DNA of 64,000 nucleotides from Caenorhabditis elegans. Taxonomy: Eukaryota > Nematoda > Chromadorea > Rhabditida > Rhabditidae. Both the position numbers and the translations under genes were made by a program. The number at the start of each line of letters is the position of its first letter. Position 1 is the first letter of the stretch. The stretch is from NCBI RefSeq assembly GCF_000002985.6, contig NC_003281.10:13516001-13580000 (forward strand). Reading direction: 5' to 3'. Below, piece by piece: positions 48,936-60,203 of this stretch. The notes under the pieces were generated by a model. That model saw only the letters and a list, made by a program, of their open reading frames with translations, did no database searches and had not been told where the DNA came from.

Positions 48936-50953
48936 GCCTGAAAATGTGCAAGAGTGAAGTCGGTGAAAAACAAGGGCCGCTGATAAAAGTGAAAAGAGCC
49001 GGAGCTTTCTCTCTCGCGCCAAACGAATCGATGGCACCGCCGAGAAGGGAGACGGAGAGCCCCTGGCGAGAGAGCAAGAGTGTGTGAGAAGCCGTGCAGA
49101 GTGGCGAGAGGGAATTGAGGGGCCCTACGTGATTTGCACGAAATTTTGTGAGAAGTAAAAGAAGAAGAACTGCTGTTGGAGCAGAACGTGAGAAATAGTT
49201 TGAAGAAGCGAGAGGAGCAGGAATTGCCAAAGTCTTGAACTTTTCAACGTTGGAGGATTTGATTTGATTTGGTTCACGGAAGCGTGCGGAGATATGAAGA
49301 TATGAAAGTTGAAATTGCTTTTCAGACATATGCCTCTGGCGTACTTAGAGCAGCCGGGCTATGAGCTCGAGCCTAGTTTAGGACTCATTGGAGTAGTCTG
49401 AAATTGAAATAATGTAAAAGAGATTACGAAATTTGGAATGATGCAATCGTTTTTCAGAGGAATCGACCCTACTTGGCACATTTTGTTTTTTTTTTTTAAT
49501 TCGAAAATGAGCCAACTTGCCCCTACGATAAAAACACAATTTACCTAGTTTTCCAATATTATAGGGTTTAGACCACATAGTTATATTTAAAAAAAAACTA
49601 GAGTAAACTGCATTTTCGTTTGCCATATTCCGTAACTCGCTCTGTATTAATTATCAAAATAACTCAATTTTGTGTCATTTTACTCAATTTTTGGGGACAA
49701 AACCAATGGTTTTGGTCAAAGTTGTAATGTCAAAACTTTGGCATGTGCGGCAAATATCGAAATTTGCAGAGCTCGGAAAATTTAACAAATCTACTTTTTT
49801 GAAATTTGTCTTGCTCGGCAAATTCAGCAAAGTTACCGAGCTCAGCAAACGGCAAATTTGGCAAATTTGCCGTATACCCCTGCTCTGTTTATTCCCTGGG
49901 CATTCTCGTAAGACCTATAAGGCTACTATAAGTACGAGAACATGCGAGGCACGTACTAATAAAACAATTCAAAATCTACGACAAATCATGACAAAAAAAA
50001 ACAAGAAGAGGATCTTATGTAAAACAAGCAATACATCTATGTATTCATTTTTGTAAATAAAATGAGCTTCTATGTCAAAACTATAACATGGGTACAACAA
50101 AAAAGACAGCGAATAGAAAACGACGTGATGTGAAAAAGATATTTTGAGAATGGCTATGTGCTTTTTTGCGTGAGATGGCAATATGGAGGAGGCATGATGC
50201 AATTGTGCGAATAGTGAGAGTTTAGAGAAAACGTAGAAGGGTTATGAAATTGTTTTTTTTTCTTCATGGACCCAGAATTTGAATGTGCACAAAGAAAACT
50301 TAACCATTGGAAATTTAGGTAGAATGCCTTGCAAAATCTATAAAAGCAACATCTTATCACGACTAACATATATATTCTTCTAATTTTCAGAGTTTGAATC
50401 AGAGGGGATCCGGAAATTTCAATTTCGGCAATTTGCCGGAAAAAATGGTTTTTGTCAAAATCTTTGAAAAAAAAATATTGGGAACTTAAAAAAAAAAGAT
50501 GTTTGAAAAATGCGGGAAAACCGTAGCTCGGAATTGAGAAAAAGTTGTTACTGGCAAGTTTTAGAAGCTTTTGGAATGTAAAAAGTTTTAAAATTTTAAC
50601 CAAGCGTATTCTCAATTAGCTGAAAATTTAAGCAATTCCAAAAAAAAAGCAACAAACTGTTTTGAAAAACTCGATTATCGAAAAGCTCTTCCTGTATATA
50701 GATAGATGAGAAGTGTAAGACGAACATAGAAAAAAGTATTTTCTCTAGGTAATGCTCTATCTGGCCATTTCCCACGTGAAATGCTCATGTCTGTCAAATG
50801 TTGACCCATAGTTGACAGTTGTTCTTTGTCTAAATGAATGTGGCCAATATTTTTGAGTTTAGAGTAAAATAAAAATGAAGAAATAGTTTTATTTTTTGAA
50901 AGAATTGGAGAAAAAGTGAAAAAGGGGAAGAGCGGAGAAAGTTGAGCAAACGT
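48936..50953. other. upstream region of aldo-1
   Basis: The first 400 bp are GC-richer with GAGAG/CGAGAG patches and presumably hold the aldo-1 promoter. A CGGCAAATTTGCCG repeat lies at 49741-49884 and a fragment near 50410. No gene is supported; the open frames at 49670-50056 and 50154-50615 are AT-rich or overlap repeats. Confidence 0.55.
49741..49884 (+). repeat. CGGCAAATTTGCCG repeat copy
   Basis: Starts GCATGTGCGGCAAATATCG, has internal GAGCTCGG and CTCGGCAAATTCAGC units and ends GGCAAATTTGCCGTATACCC, then CTGCTC. Confidence 0.65.
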
Positions 50954-53002
50954 TCAAAACGCGGTTCTCTCGACTCGATTGCTGCCACTGGGATTTCGAT
51001 TGTTGTCAAGTAAAAGTAAGGAATTCGTAGAACCGATTGACGAGGCAGAGAGTGTGGAGATTGGAGAGACGCAGAATACAAAGACAATCAATTGAAGGAC
51101 CAATACGAGTAGTGACACCACTGCACACCCGTTTAAGAGGACTATTCTGCAAGGTTTTTTATTGGTTTAATTTTGAAGAACTGAGTTTTCTTAACTTTGG
51201 ACAAGAGATTTTAAAATTGAAAACCAGAAAAGACGGTTTAAAATTTGACTTTTGCACCAATTTATTTTTGAATTATTTCAATTTGAATTTAGCGCAAAAT
51301 TTTTTTAAACTGAAATTTGTAGCGATAAAGTTTTGGAAAACTTAGAATTTAAATTTTATGTCTAGTATTTTTTTGTTGAAAATTTAAATGTCCAATTTTA
51401 TGCCTTTGCATCATCTTTTCTGAAATATTAAAATTTTAATTTTGCACTGATTTTCATGATTCTTCTCTAAAGTTAAAAAGTTTCACTTTTGCGCCAAACG
51501 TTCTTAAAAATAATTTTTAAAAATTAAATTCTAAACATTTTCGGATTTTTTTATTTGCTGCTGGAATGATTTAAACAGTGCATTTTAGAAGTCCCTTCAA
51601 AATTTCCCGAAATGCTAGAAATTCTAGTAAAAAAATTGAGTTCCCAAAACTCACCCAATTTCAATAGTAGATCCGGCAGTTTCAAAACTTTTCAATTCGT
51701 TAAAAATTGCAGAGATCCGTTCAGAAGTGAATAGTTCACTAGATATTGATAATATGCATATTCTGAAAATAAATTGTAGAAATTATAAAAATTTCAACAA
51801 AAATCTGGGTAAAATTTAATTAACTGAATAAAATTTTAAACAGAAAAAAACGAACGTACCCTTGGCCAATTATAGCAGCGAGCATCATTTGTGAGCAGTT
51901 TTGTGTCGCAACGATTAAAGAGAAAATTGCAACAATTACCACAAATACGAACACGATTGATTCTTTTAAACCATATGCATACATTGTTGAGGAATCAGAT
52001 CTGAAACATTTAAATGTTGACAATAGTTTTCGTGTGTGTGTGCAAATTGTATCAATCAACCAAATAAGAATACCACGTGGTTAAAAGTGGAGTATCGCCA
52101 TTGGGGATTTTGTCTAAATACACTTACAATCCAAAACGACCGTATATCATAATAAAACAATCCAAAAAATTTCCAAAATTATGAGTGGCAAACCTGAGTA
52201 ATTGTCACTTTTTGACCGTAAATAAAAAATTTTGAAATTTTTTTTTGAAAAGTTATATTATGATATTCGGTCAATTTGTCACCATATGAGTTCAAACACT
52301 TTCCTCACAGGCGCTACTCTATGAAATTTACCCTCAAAAACACCAACAAAGCACTCACAAACTTCTTGTTCCAGTCAAATTGGTTTGTGCCATGAAAACT
52401 CCAATAACCGTGGTTGAAAGTGAAAACAGCACTGTCCCAAGGGAAACTGATATTGCTGTTAGTGACTTTTGAATCGTTTTTCTCATTAGATAAATGTTAA
52501 AAACCGTAACAACCAATGTGATAGCGGATAAAACAACTGTCGCAAAATAGATAAAACATCCAACTATCAGATTAATCACAAATTTTTCATCGGTGGCTTC
52601 TGGTTGCAAAACGTGCTCCATTGCGACTTTGTAGAAAAAGTCGTAGATTGCATTGAACCATAATGTTATCACAACTGAATTGAAAAAAATGTGTAAGAGC
52701 TGAGCAGATCTCCGGAGAAACGATGGGAACATCGGCCAGAAGCCGAAAAACGAACTGATGATTTGAAAGAAGGCTGGGATAATTGTAGAGAGCGCATTTT
52801 GTATGGAGAGACTCCGCATTGCTTCGGTAGTAGGCGATGTGTCGGATTTTTCGGATGGTGTTGGCTAAAAATTGAGTGTTACAAAAAACAATATATTATA
52901 AAAACTCACTTCCCAATTTTTCCTATCTGTTAAAAAGGAGGTGATGATTATTGCGATAGCAGCCAGCAATTCCAATAGTGGTAAAATACAGTATATGAGC
53001 AT
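50954..53002 (-). CDS. multi-pass membrane protein, family not recognised
   Basis: Five exons on the minus strand, 53002-52910, 52864-52359, 52000-51860, 51762-51655 and 51146-50954, keep frame throughout and give 346 residues. About seven hydrophobic spans are visible: MLIYCILPLLELLAAIAII at the start, four in the second exon (including VINLIVGCFIYFATVVLSAI and VSLGTVLFSLSTTVIGVFMA), SIVFVFVVIVAIFSLIVA, and VVSLLVLVLQLIVFVFCV near the end, followed by a short polar tail. The start is the first ATG after a TTTTACAG acceptor; an earlier ATG exists but does not splice in frame. A chemoreceptor-like or tetraspan function cannot be decided from sequence. The upstream gene on the same strand ends 447 nt away. 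Confidence 0.65.
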
Positions 53003-53117
53003 TGCAGGCCGTCGGTTTCCGTCTCGTTTCCTGTAAAATACTTTTACAAATTCGATCTTACAGTTTTCCATTGGAATGTTGAGTATCATCAGTGTCAGCG
53101 TTGTGAATCAAGCGCAA

Positions 53118-53190
53118 AAATCATTTTTGAAAACCGGAAATCGCCGGAATGGCCGATTGCCGGAAGTTTCCGATTGCCGCGCACCCCTGC
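53118..53190 (+). repeat. CCGGAAATCGCCGG / CACCCCTG repeat copy
   Basis: AAACCGGAAATCGCCGGAAT, CCGATTGCCGGAAGTTTCCG and ends GCGCACCCCTGC. Confidence 0.6.
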
Positions 53191-53448
53191 TTTCAAGTCT
53201 TCAAGCAAATTTTTTTAACGTTTTTTTTTTTAGCAAACTGTATGAAATTTTGAAAAAAAGTTATATTTAAGCTTGATAAAACCTGATTTTTTTTCGTATT
53301 TGAAATGTTGTGTACTTTTCAATTAATCTATGCAGTTGCATATGTTTCCATGAATTTTAAAATAAACTCTACATTCATTTACAGTTGTTTTATTTTCAAT
53401 TTTTTAAAATCACATTTTTAACACATTTTTCATTCATACGCTGTTTTC

Positions 53449-54372
53449 TTATTCATCAATGCCCCTCTCCCAAACGTACTTATTGTTCCTGGCCATAATA
53501 GGTCGTGAACTGTTGACCGATGTTGGGGTCTGTGTGGCAGGCTCTTCCGATTCATCCAGAAACTTGAATTGGTCGTAAATCTGTAGATTATTTGCATAAC
53601 GTGTGTGTTTCTCCTTTGAATGCGTCATTGCTTGCTTACCGTTTCGAGCGCATTCTCCCCAAATGTATCAAACCGGCGTGATGTTGGACGACTGTTCTAG
53701 AATTTGGACAGGTTTTTGAGAATTTTACGTGAGGATATGAATTCTGCAGTAGGAATTAGACACATGAATGTTTTATTCGAAACAAAAAACATTATTAGAA
53801 CTATTTTTTGAAAAGTCTAAAGTTACCTCTCCAACGCTATTATTGCCTTTCTGGAAAGTTCTTATTGGTTTAACACGTGGAATCGCTTGACCGATATACG
53901 GAGGCGGAGCCGGTCGGGAAACTTGCTCAATTTCTTCTTTTCGGCGGATGTATCGGATCTGAAAACGCTCGAATTTGAAGTTTAAAACAAAACAGACGAA
54001 GTTGGTGTTTTGAAGTTTGCGACTCTACACAAAACGACGACAGTACCCTCCGAAGTTTTCATAATGCGACTCGGAACCTGCCTAGACTTTATAATATGAA
54101 TAATTGATCAAAACTAAAAATTCTCAATATTACGAAACCCTATAATATTCTCAGTGATTTTTACGAGGTTTTCGTGGTGGGACCCAAAAAAGTCATGACT
54201 ACGTTTAATACAATGCTCTTGAAACTTTAGTCTGAAATGAAAATATTACAAAAAATTCAAAAAAGCTCACAGTATCCGATGGTTCCATAGTTGGTTGAGA
54301 TGTGCGCATAATATGATTTGTACTCGAATCGGGCGAGTATTTTTTTTGTGGTTTCTGGTTTTCTCGGCTCAT
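53449..54372 (-). CDS. small soluble protein, 140 residues, function unknown
   Basis: Four exons on the minus strand, 54372-54271, 53958-53827, 53696-53640 and 53580-53449, all join in phase 0, giving 423 nt. The product is hydrophilic with no signal peptide or membrane span. It starts MSRENQKPQKKYSPDSS, has a basic segment IRYIRRKEEIEQVSRPAPPP, a Pro-rich stretch, then RRFDTFGENALETIYDQF and ends KYVWERGIDE. Its GC and codon use are well above the surrounding spacer, and each exon is bounded by good splice signals, so I regard it as real. It is likely cytosolic or nuclear and disordered; I recognise no family. Confidence 0.65.
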
Positions 54373-57300
54373 TTTGTAGGTTTCATGGTGGTTGAAATGT
54401 GTGTATTTGAGTTGAAGATAACAGGTTTCAAGTTGGAAATTTTCTAGCTAGAAAAAAATTAATTATGATTTTTGTCAGTAAGAGATGATAAGAAGAAGTG
54501 TAAATGTGAAAAATTAATACAGTCACGACTAGGTGTCTTGAAGTGTTTTAAAGATCCAAGAAAAGCTTCAAAATGAGCATAATTATGGCTTGACTTGAAT
54601 AACTTACGGTCTCGTCGCAAAAACCTACAGTACCCCTACAGTTTGGATTTTTGGGGCTGGAAAATATACCTAGTCCTGAGTATACTTATTTTATAGCCCA
54701 CAACGAATCAAAATTTTTCGAAAGGTTATCATCCAAATCCAAAACTAGAAAAGTGTGAAATTTTTCACCGGGAATTTTTGGAAAACTTAAAAAATTGGAA
54801 ATTTCTTGCCAAAAGCTTTGAGAAAAGTATAATCATGACTAAGTTTGGATTAATTTGGGTCTCGTTGCAAAAACCTTCTGTACCTCTTGCAATACGAATT
54901 GTCGTGGTAGGGCTCAATGTGATCAGAATCTAGTCATGCTTGTACTTGTTTCGATGCTCGTGGAAATTTGAATTTGAATATTTTAAAATTAGATTTTGAA
55001 ATCTAAAGTCTGAAACTCTAGACCCAAAATCTAAACCAAAAATTAATAGAAAAAGCTATTGAGAATCGATTAAAAGAGTATTTGTGGGGTGAGATGTATA
55101 TTGTGTATAACAAGAAAAAGACAAAAAAGTGTCCGTTGCTTACTCTCTACACAACCGTGTAAATAGATCGATTCCGGACCGAATGGGGGACTAGAGAAAG
55201 TGATCGAAAAGACAAACAAAGCTGCTTCAAAGTAGGTGCGACACCCCTTATATATGTGTAGGATTAAGTGACAAGAGTGGGGACACATCTGGATTTTTTA
55301 ACCCTAGCACTCGGAATTTTTCGGTCTGATTGAGCTGACTGGATTTAAAATTTTTCAATGAAAATGGTGGAAAAAAAACGTTTTAATTAAAAAAAAAATT
55401 TAATTGCAGGAATTTTTTGAAGAACATGTTTTTGAAAATATCGAAAACTGAAAAAGCATAATTTTTCAAGTTTCCAAGTAATTAAAAGTTTAGTTATACT
55501 TCGAACTAACAAATCCGAAAATTTGAAATTTGAAAAAGTTTAAAAGTTTTGAAATGTTAGTATTTATTTTAAATTTCTAGTAAATTGTACATAAATGAAA
55601 ACCTGCAAAATCTGACAATGATAATGATGAAAATATGAAATTTCTAACAAAAAGTCTATTTCAAAATTTCAAATAAACGTTAGCTAAAAAATATATTGCA
55701 ACAATTTTTTTCAGAGGACCCTAAAAATCGATATTCCTATTAGAAAAGACTTAATTGGAAATTCCAACAATCTGAGAAAGCATGTCTGCAACAACCGCCA
55801 CAATCCTCTCTTACTATTAGAAGCAATTCTCGTGAATCGTTTTCCAATGCGAATAAAAAGTTGTCGGAGGAAACGCTGCCGTATATGCAACTACTAGCAT
55901 TCAAAAAAGTTGTTGGTAAGTTATTGTAATAGTTGATGGAAAACTAAACAAGTTCACCTACTGCCTCCGCAACATTCTCCCCCTCGCTTCCCGGGAGGCG
56001 GATTACGGTATTATTGGCGTCCCCAATTCCAAAACACCTCTCTATTCCACGTGTTGTCTCTGCTATTCACGATTTGCATTTTGCGACCGGCAATCGACCG
56101 GCCGATTATAACGCTTTGTAGAAATGAAAGCCAATTTTTTATTAATACAGTTTAGGAAAAATTATTGAAAACTCAGAATCTGGAAGGAAATTAAAGATAA
56201 TGTTTCAAATAGTTGAATTTAGCTTATCGAGAGCTTCACAATGAGTATAATTGTTACCTTTCTAGGTTTCGATAAATTTCAGTAAATTACCGATGTTGCC
56301 GAAATAGCTGATTCAATACATTTATCAGTTGCCAAACTACAAAAGCATAGATAAGATCCATGTCAGGGCTGTGCGGCATCCGGATTTTTTCGGCGAACGG
56401 CGTTCGCGTTTTTTCGGAATTTTTTGGTATTCTTAAAACCTTTGATGTTTTGTTGTTTTTCATTGTATTTTCTAAATCTAAATAATTCAATTCCAAAGTT
56501 TGATAAAGAGTGTGTCTTGGTTTAAATTTTCAAGCAAAGATCAATTTCATATTTAAACGACCAGACTGTTGGTATAGTCAAAAAAGGATCCCAGAGGCAA
56601 GAATGTTTCAAAATAGATGTATACATGGACAGCCATAGACAACATCTTTGAGGATTTTATGGTTTTATGGTAGGGTGACGATCAGGGCTGGGAATTTTTT
56701 GGTTTTTTTGTTTTTTTTTTTTTGGTTTTTTTGGTATTTTGACGAAAAATAGATTTTTTGGTTTTTTTGGTATTTTGGGACCAAAAAAACCAAAAAATCC
56801 AAAAAAAAAATGTTTACCGTGTATAGTCTCGACTCGAGACTATTATGTATTGAAATACATTAAAACATGTATTTTAACACAGTTGTGACGTCATAAATGT
56901 GTTTTGATACATTTTGCAACATTACTTGAATAACCCCATTAAAAATCAACTTAAGCATCAAAAATTTTTTGGTTTTTTTTTGGTTTTTTTTGGTTTTTCG
57001 AGAATTTCAAATTTTTTGTTTTTTGGTTTTTTTGGTTTTTCAAAAACTTCAATTTTTTGTTTTTTGGTCAAACATTTTTTTTGGTCCCAGCCCTGGTTAC
57101 GATGTGTCGACTGAAAGAATATCTCTACTATATGGCTAATAATTCAGTATGACTACAATATTTGTAGATTTATGTTTCAACGGATGAATGTGAAAAACTT
57201 AATATATTCGATTAAAATTAAAAAAAAAACAACATTTTTCACAAATGCCGAAAAATACCGAAAAATGCCGAACATACTTCGGCACTGACCGATCTTTCGA

Positions 57301-57760
57301 CCAACTTTTTTTACGGCGAACGGAATTAGCCGTTTGCATAAAACCCCCATCGAAACAAAAAACAATTGTCATTGTTGCCAAACTAGACAAAAAAAGACAA
57401 AAAATATTTCAGATGCCGAAGTAGGGGAAATTTTCAGGATCGAAACGTTGCTTGCATGCCAAAATTGCCGAAGTTGCGGAACCCCAGCTTTTCGGCAACA
57501 TGCTAATTTTTCGCTTTTTTTCGTGCGAAATTGTGTATTTTGTAAACTTTTCGGCAATAAATTACATAAAATCTCTCCAAGTTAGGTCGATATCATTCAC
57601 GTTTTTGTTGTAATGTATGTATTATATCAATTTTGTTCTTTAAAGAGAAGACGAATGAAAGAGGCAACTTTTTGATGAAAACGGGTTTTCGGTGCGATTT
57701 TTCGTAGACAAAAAGTTTTTCTGTGAAACTAAGAATAAAACTGACAATTTTGAAAAATTT
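54373..57760. other. spacer rich in inverted repeats
   Basis: No supported gene. 55950-56110 is a GC-rich patch (CCCGGGAGGCGG, CCGGCAATCGACCGGCCG) that may be regulatory. 56364-56420 and 57235-57330 carry GCCGAA / CGGCGAACGG repeat fragments. 56683-57095 is a TTTTTTGGTTTTTTT-filled inverted-repeat element. Confidence 0.55.
56683..57095. repeat. inverted-repeat element with CAGGGCTGGGA ends and TTTTTTGG filling
   Basis: The ends CAGGGCTGGGA (56683-56693) and TCCCAGCCCTG (57085-57095) are perfect complements. The interior is mainly runs of T broken by GG, with one complementary AAAAAACC stretch near 56780. Confidence 0.7.
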
Positions 57761-57764
57761 TGTG

Positions 57765-57855
57765 ATGTACTTGAGTTTTGTGCTTTATTTTGTATCATTA
57801 GTCTTTAATGATACGAGCTGCCAAGGCAATTGCTGCGACTAAAATTTTCAGAATT
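57765..57855 (-). repeat. block A, copy 1 of a tandem duplication
   Basis: About 90% identical to 58583-58672, same orientation. On the minus strand it reads as a possible last exon: a TTTTAG acceptor, TCGCAGCAATTGCCTTGGCA, then stop codons and an AATAAA a few bases later. Confidence 0.7.
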
Positions 57856-58431
57856 GGTAATTTAAAAAAAAACGAAAAAGATACGGTTACCAATTTGGCG
57901 TTTTTTTGTGTTTTTTTTTTTTTAAATATTCACAATTTTGTAGAATTAGAAATTGGTAGGGACGTATAGGGAATGCCCCATGATTTTTGAACTAGAACGC
58001 TCGTAATTGGAAAAAATGACGGCGATTTTGATATACTTGAAAATTAAGACATTTTGTTGAAATCTTTTTTTCTTAAAACTGAGTTATCAGTTTAAAGGAA
58101 TTCAGAAATCTTGAAAGTTTCTGTCGTTTCCCACCGTTCCAATCTAAAAATAGCAGCCAAACTTTTGATCTGATAAGGCGTCTAACATGTTCTTCAAAGA
58201 TTTCCGTGAAATGTTGCAAAGTTTAAGCCATTTGCCCTAATCAATCATTTGCGTACGTACTAGCACACCCACAGGTACATATGTAGGCTCCGCCCACTTT
58301 ATCATCACCTCGTCAAACAGATCAGTTGAGGTGATTTCTGCCTGATCATACAGGAACGGAAGTTAGCTTTATTCTGCTTTTTATTACGCAATTCACATTT
58401 ATTTTTGGACAGTTTTGTACTTAGATACATT

Positions 58432-58542
58432 TTATACTAAAACTGAAAAAAAATTGCACCAAAAATTAGCTATAACTTTTTTTGCAGATAATTTTTTAAG
58501 ATAATTGATGTTTTTAAGATAGTCTTTAGGTTGAAAATTCAT
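58432..58542 (-). CDS. micro-ORF, copy 1 (36 codons)
   Basis: The minus-strand ORF starts MNFQPKDYLKNIN, identical to the first 13 residues of the copy at 58710-58802. The three base differences in that stretch are all synonymous third positions (CCT/CCC, CTT/CTC, AAA/AAG). Relative to copy 2 it carries a small insertion. A block that looks like a last exon (57765-57855) lies downstream on the same strand, so the mature transcript may be spliced. Function is unknown and coding status is unproven. Confidence 0.3.
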   Translation of the reverse strand: MNFQPKDYLKNINYLKKLSAKKVIANFWCNFFSVLV

Positions 58543-58582
58543 TTTTTTTAAATGATGGTAATATTCAAAAAATTAAAACTTT

Positions 58583-58672
58583 GTGATGTACTTGAGTTTT
58601 GTGTTTTAATTTGTTTCATATGTCTTTAGTGATACGAGCTGCCAAAGCAATTGCTGCGACTAAGATTTTCAC
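58583..58672 (-). repeat. block A, copy 2 of a tandem duplication
   Basis: Repeat of 57765-57855 (GATACGAGCTGCCAAAGCAA in common apart from one base). It lies 37 bp downstream of the block holding micro-ORF copy 2 and 41 bp upstream of the start of copy 1, so the arrangement on the minus strand is B'-A'-B-(gap of about 580 bp)-A. Confidence 0.7.
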
Positions 58673-58709
58673 ACTAAAAATTTTTAAAAATTTTTAGATA
58701 CATTTTATA

Positions 58710-58802
58710 CTAAAACCGAAAAAAATTGCACCAAAAACTTGCTTTAATTTTTTGTAGATAATCATTGATGTTCTTGAGATAGTCTTTGGGTTGAAAATTC
58801 AT
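58710..58802 (-). CDS. micro-ORF, copy 2 (30 codons)
   Basis: Encodes MNFQPKDYLKNINDYLQKIK plus FWCNFF-type end unless spliced. An alternative donor AAAGCAA|GTTTTT joined to the TCTTAG acceptor at 58660 gives a 36-residue peptide ending in an Ala-rich amphipathic stretch (AIAAIALAARITKDI). No family recognised. Confidence 0.3.
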   Translation of the reverse strand: MNFQPKDYLKNINDYLQKIKASFWCNFFRF

Positions 58803-60203
58803 TATTTAAAAATGATAATAATAATCAAAAAATTGTACCTAAAGTTATTTTTTGTAGGTACAATTGCTTTTGCGGAAAAAACCTTTAAAGTTAGTTCTGA
58901 CAAATAGGTTAACGAATTTTTGGAAAAATTTATGATTTTTGAGTTATACAGACTGATCATAAAATTTTCTGTAATATTGTTTCTTGACAAATTTGTGGTG
59001 GTAGCATATACTTTTTTTTCATACATTTTATTCTATACGCTGATTTTAGTTTTATAATTTTGAAAAATATTTTATTCTCTTAATTATAGAATGGTACAGG
59101 TGAAATTTTGTGATGAAAAAAATTATTAAAAGGTATAAGTTTTAAAAACTAGATTTACCAAAAATATTTACTTTGACAATTAAACAGCTGGAATCTATTA
59201 ATTTTGAAAATGTAGCAAATTTTAAAATTTAGAAATTAGAATGAAAATAGATAAATTGGATTCAAAAACAATTTTGTAATTTTTATTAAAATTTTTTATG
59301 GAAAATTAAATCTATTATGGCGTTCAACCTGCACCAATGCTCGAAAGTTTTTTAAACTACGAGTGCTAGAAAAATTAAAAAAGGATAAATTCCACTTTGT
59401 TTGTTGGCAACTCTCTGACAAATCCTGCAGTTTTGAGATACTGATTCTCTGATTCTGATTTCTGATTCTGATTCTGATTCTGAGAAAGGCGGTTTTCTTT
59501 TTTTTTTAATCTGTAAAACCAGACGTTTGGCATAAATGTGCCAATTGACAACATTTTGAAAATTTAAAGTGAAATATTTTGTTAGTTAACATTTTTCAAA
59601 AATAAAAGGTGGAAAGCATAAATAGTTTGGGTAATTTGTGTACACGCTCTTAATAAAAAATACATTTTTTTTCCAACTTTTGGAATTTTTTTTAGAACAA
59701 TAATAAATTCGTTAATAAATTAACAAATTTTGTAGACATTCATCACTTACCCATCTGACTTGATATCAACTTTCTCTCCTTTCTTTCTCTGACAAATTTC
59801 TTATTTTCAAATACTCTCTCGCCCAGCCCCCTCCTGATCACCAAGGAGGTGAATAAGACAAAAAAGATTACAAAAATGGGTGATGATACCTCGTTTTTCG
59901 TATTCTACTTGAGAAATGACTTCATTTGTACATCTCAACCCGTTTCCACTTTCCATCTTTCTCCCCTTCCAATTTTACAGTGAAATGAAAACCAAAAATT
60001 GAGAAATTGAGATATTCACATTGTTCCCCTAATAATTTTTTTTGCACATTTTAGCACATTGCAAAAACTGTCATATTTGCCCTCAGCCCATTTCTTACTG
60101 GAACTTTGAACAAATTACGTTCTGACTCCCTTTTTTGAAACTTGGTTTTGAATTAATCTTGGAAAATTCACTTTTCGTTATTTTCAGCACCTAGAACAGT
60201 CAA
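58803..60203. other. upstream region of osm-7
   Basis: AT-rich, no gene supported. Contains a TCTGAT microsatellite (59441-59483). From about 59740 the sequence becomes CT-rich, and a TTTTCAG acceptor at 60187 precedes the osm-7 start by 16 nt (likely spliced-leader site). Confidence 0.55.
59441..59483 (+). repeat. TCTGAT microsatellite
   Basis: About six tandem imperfect TCTGAT/GATTCT hexamers. Confidence 0.85.
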
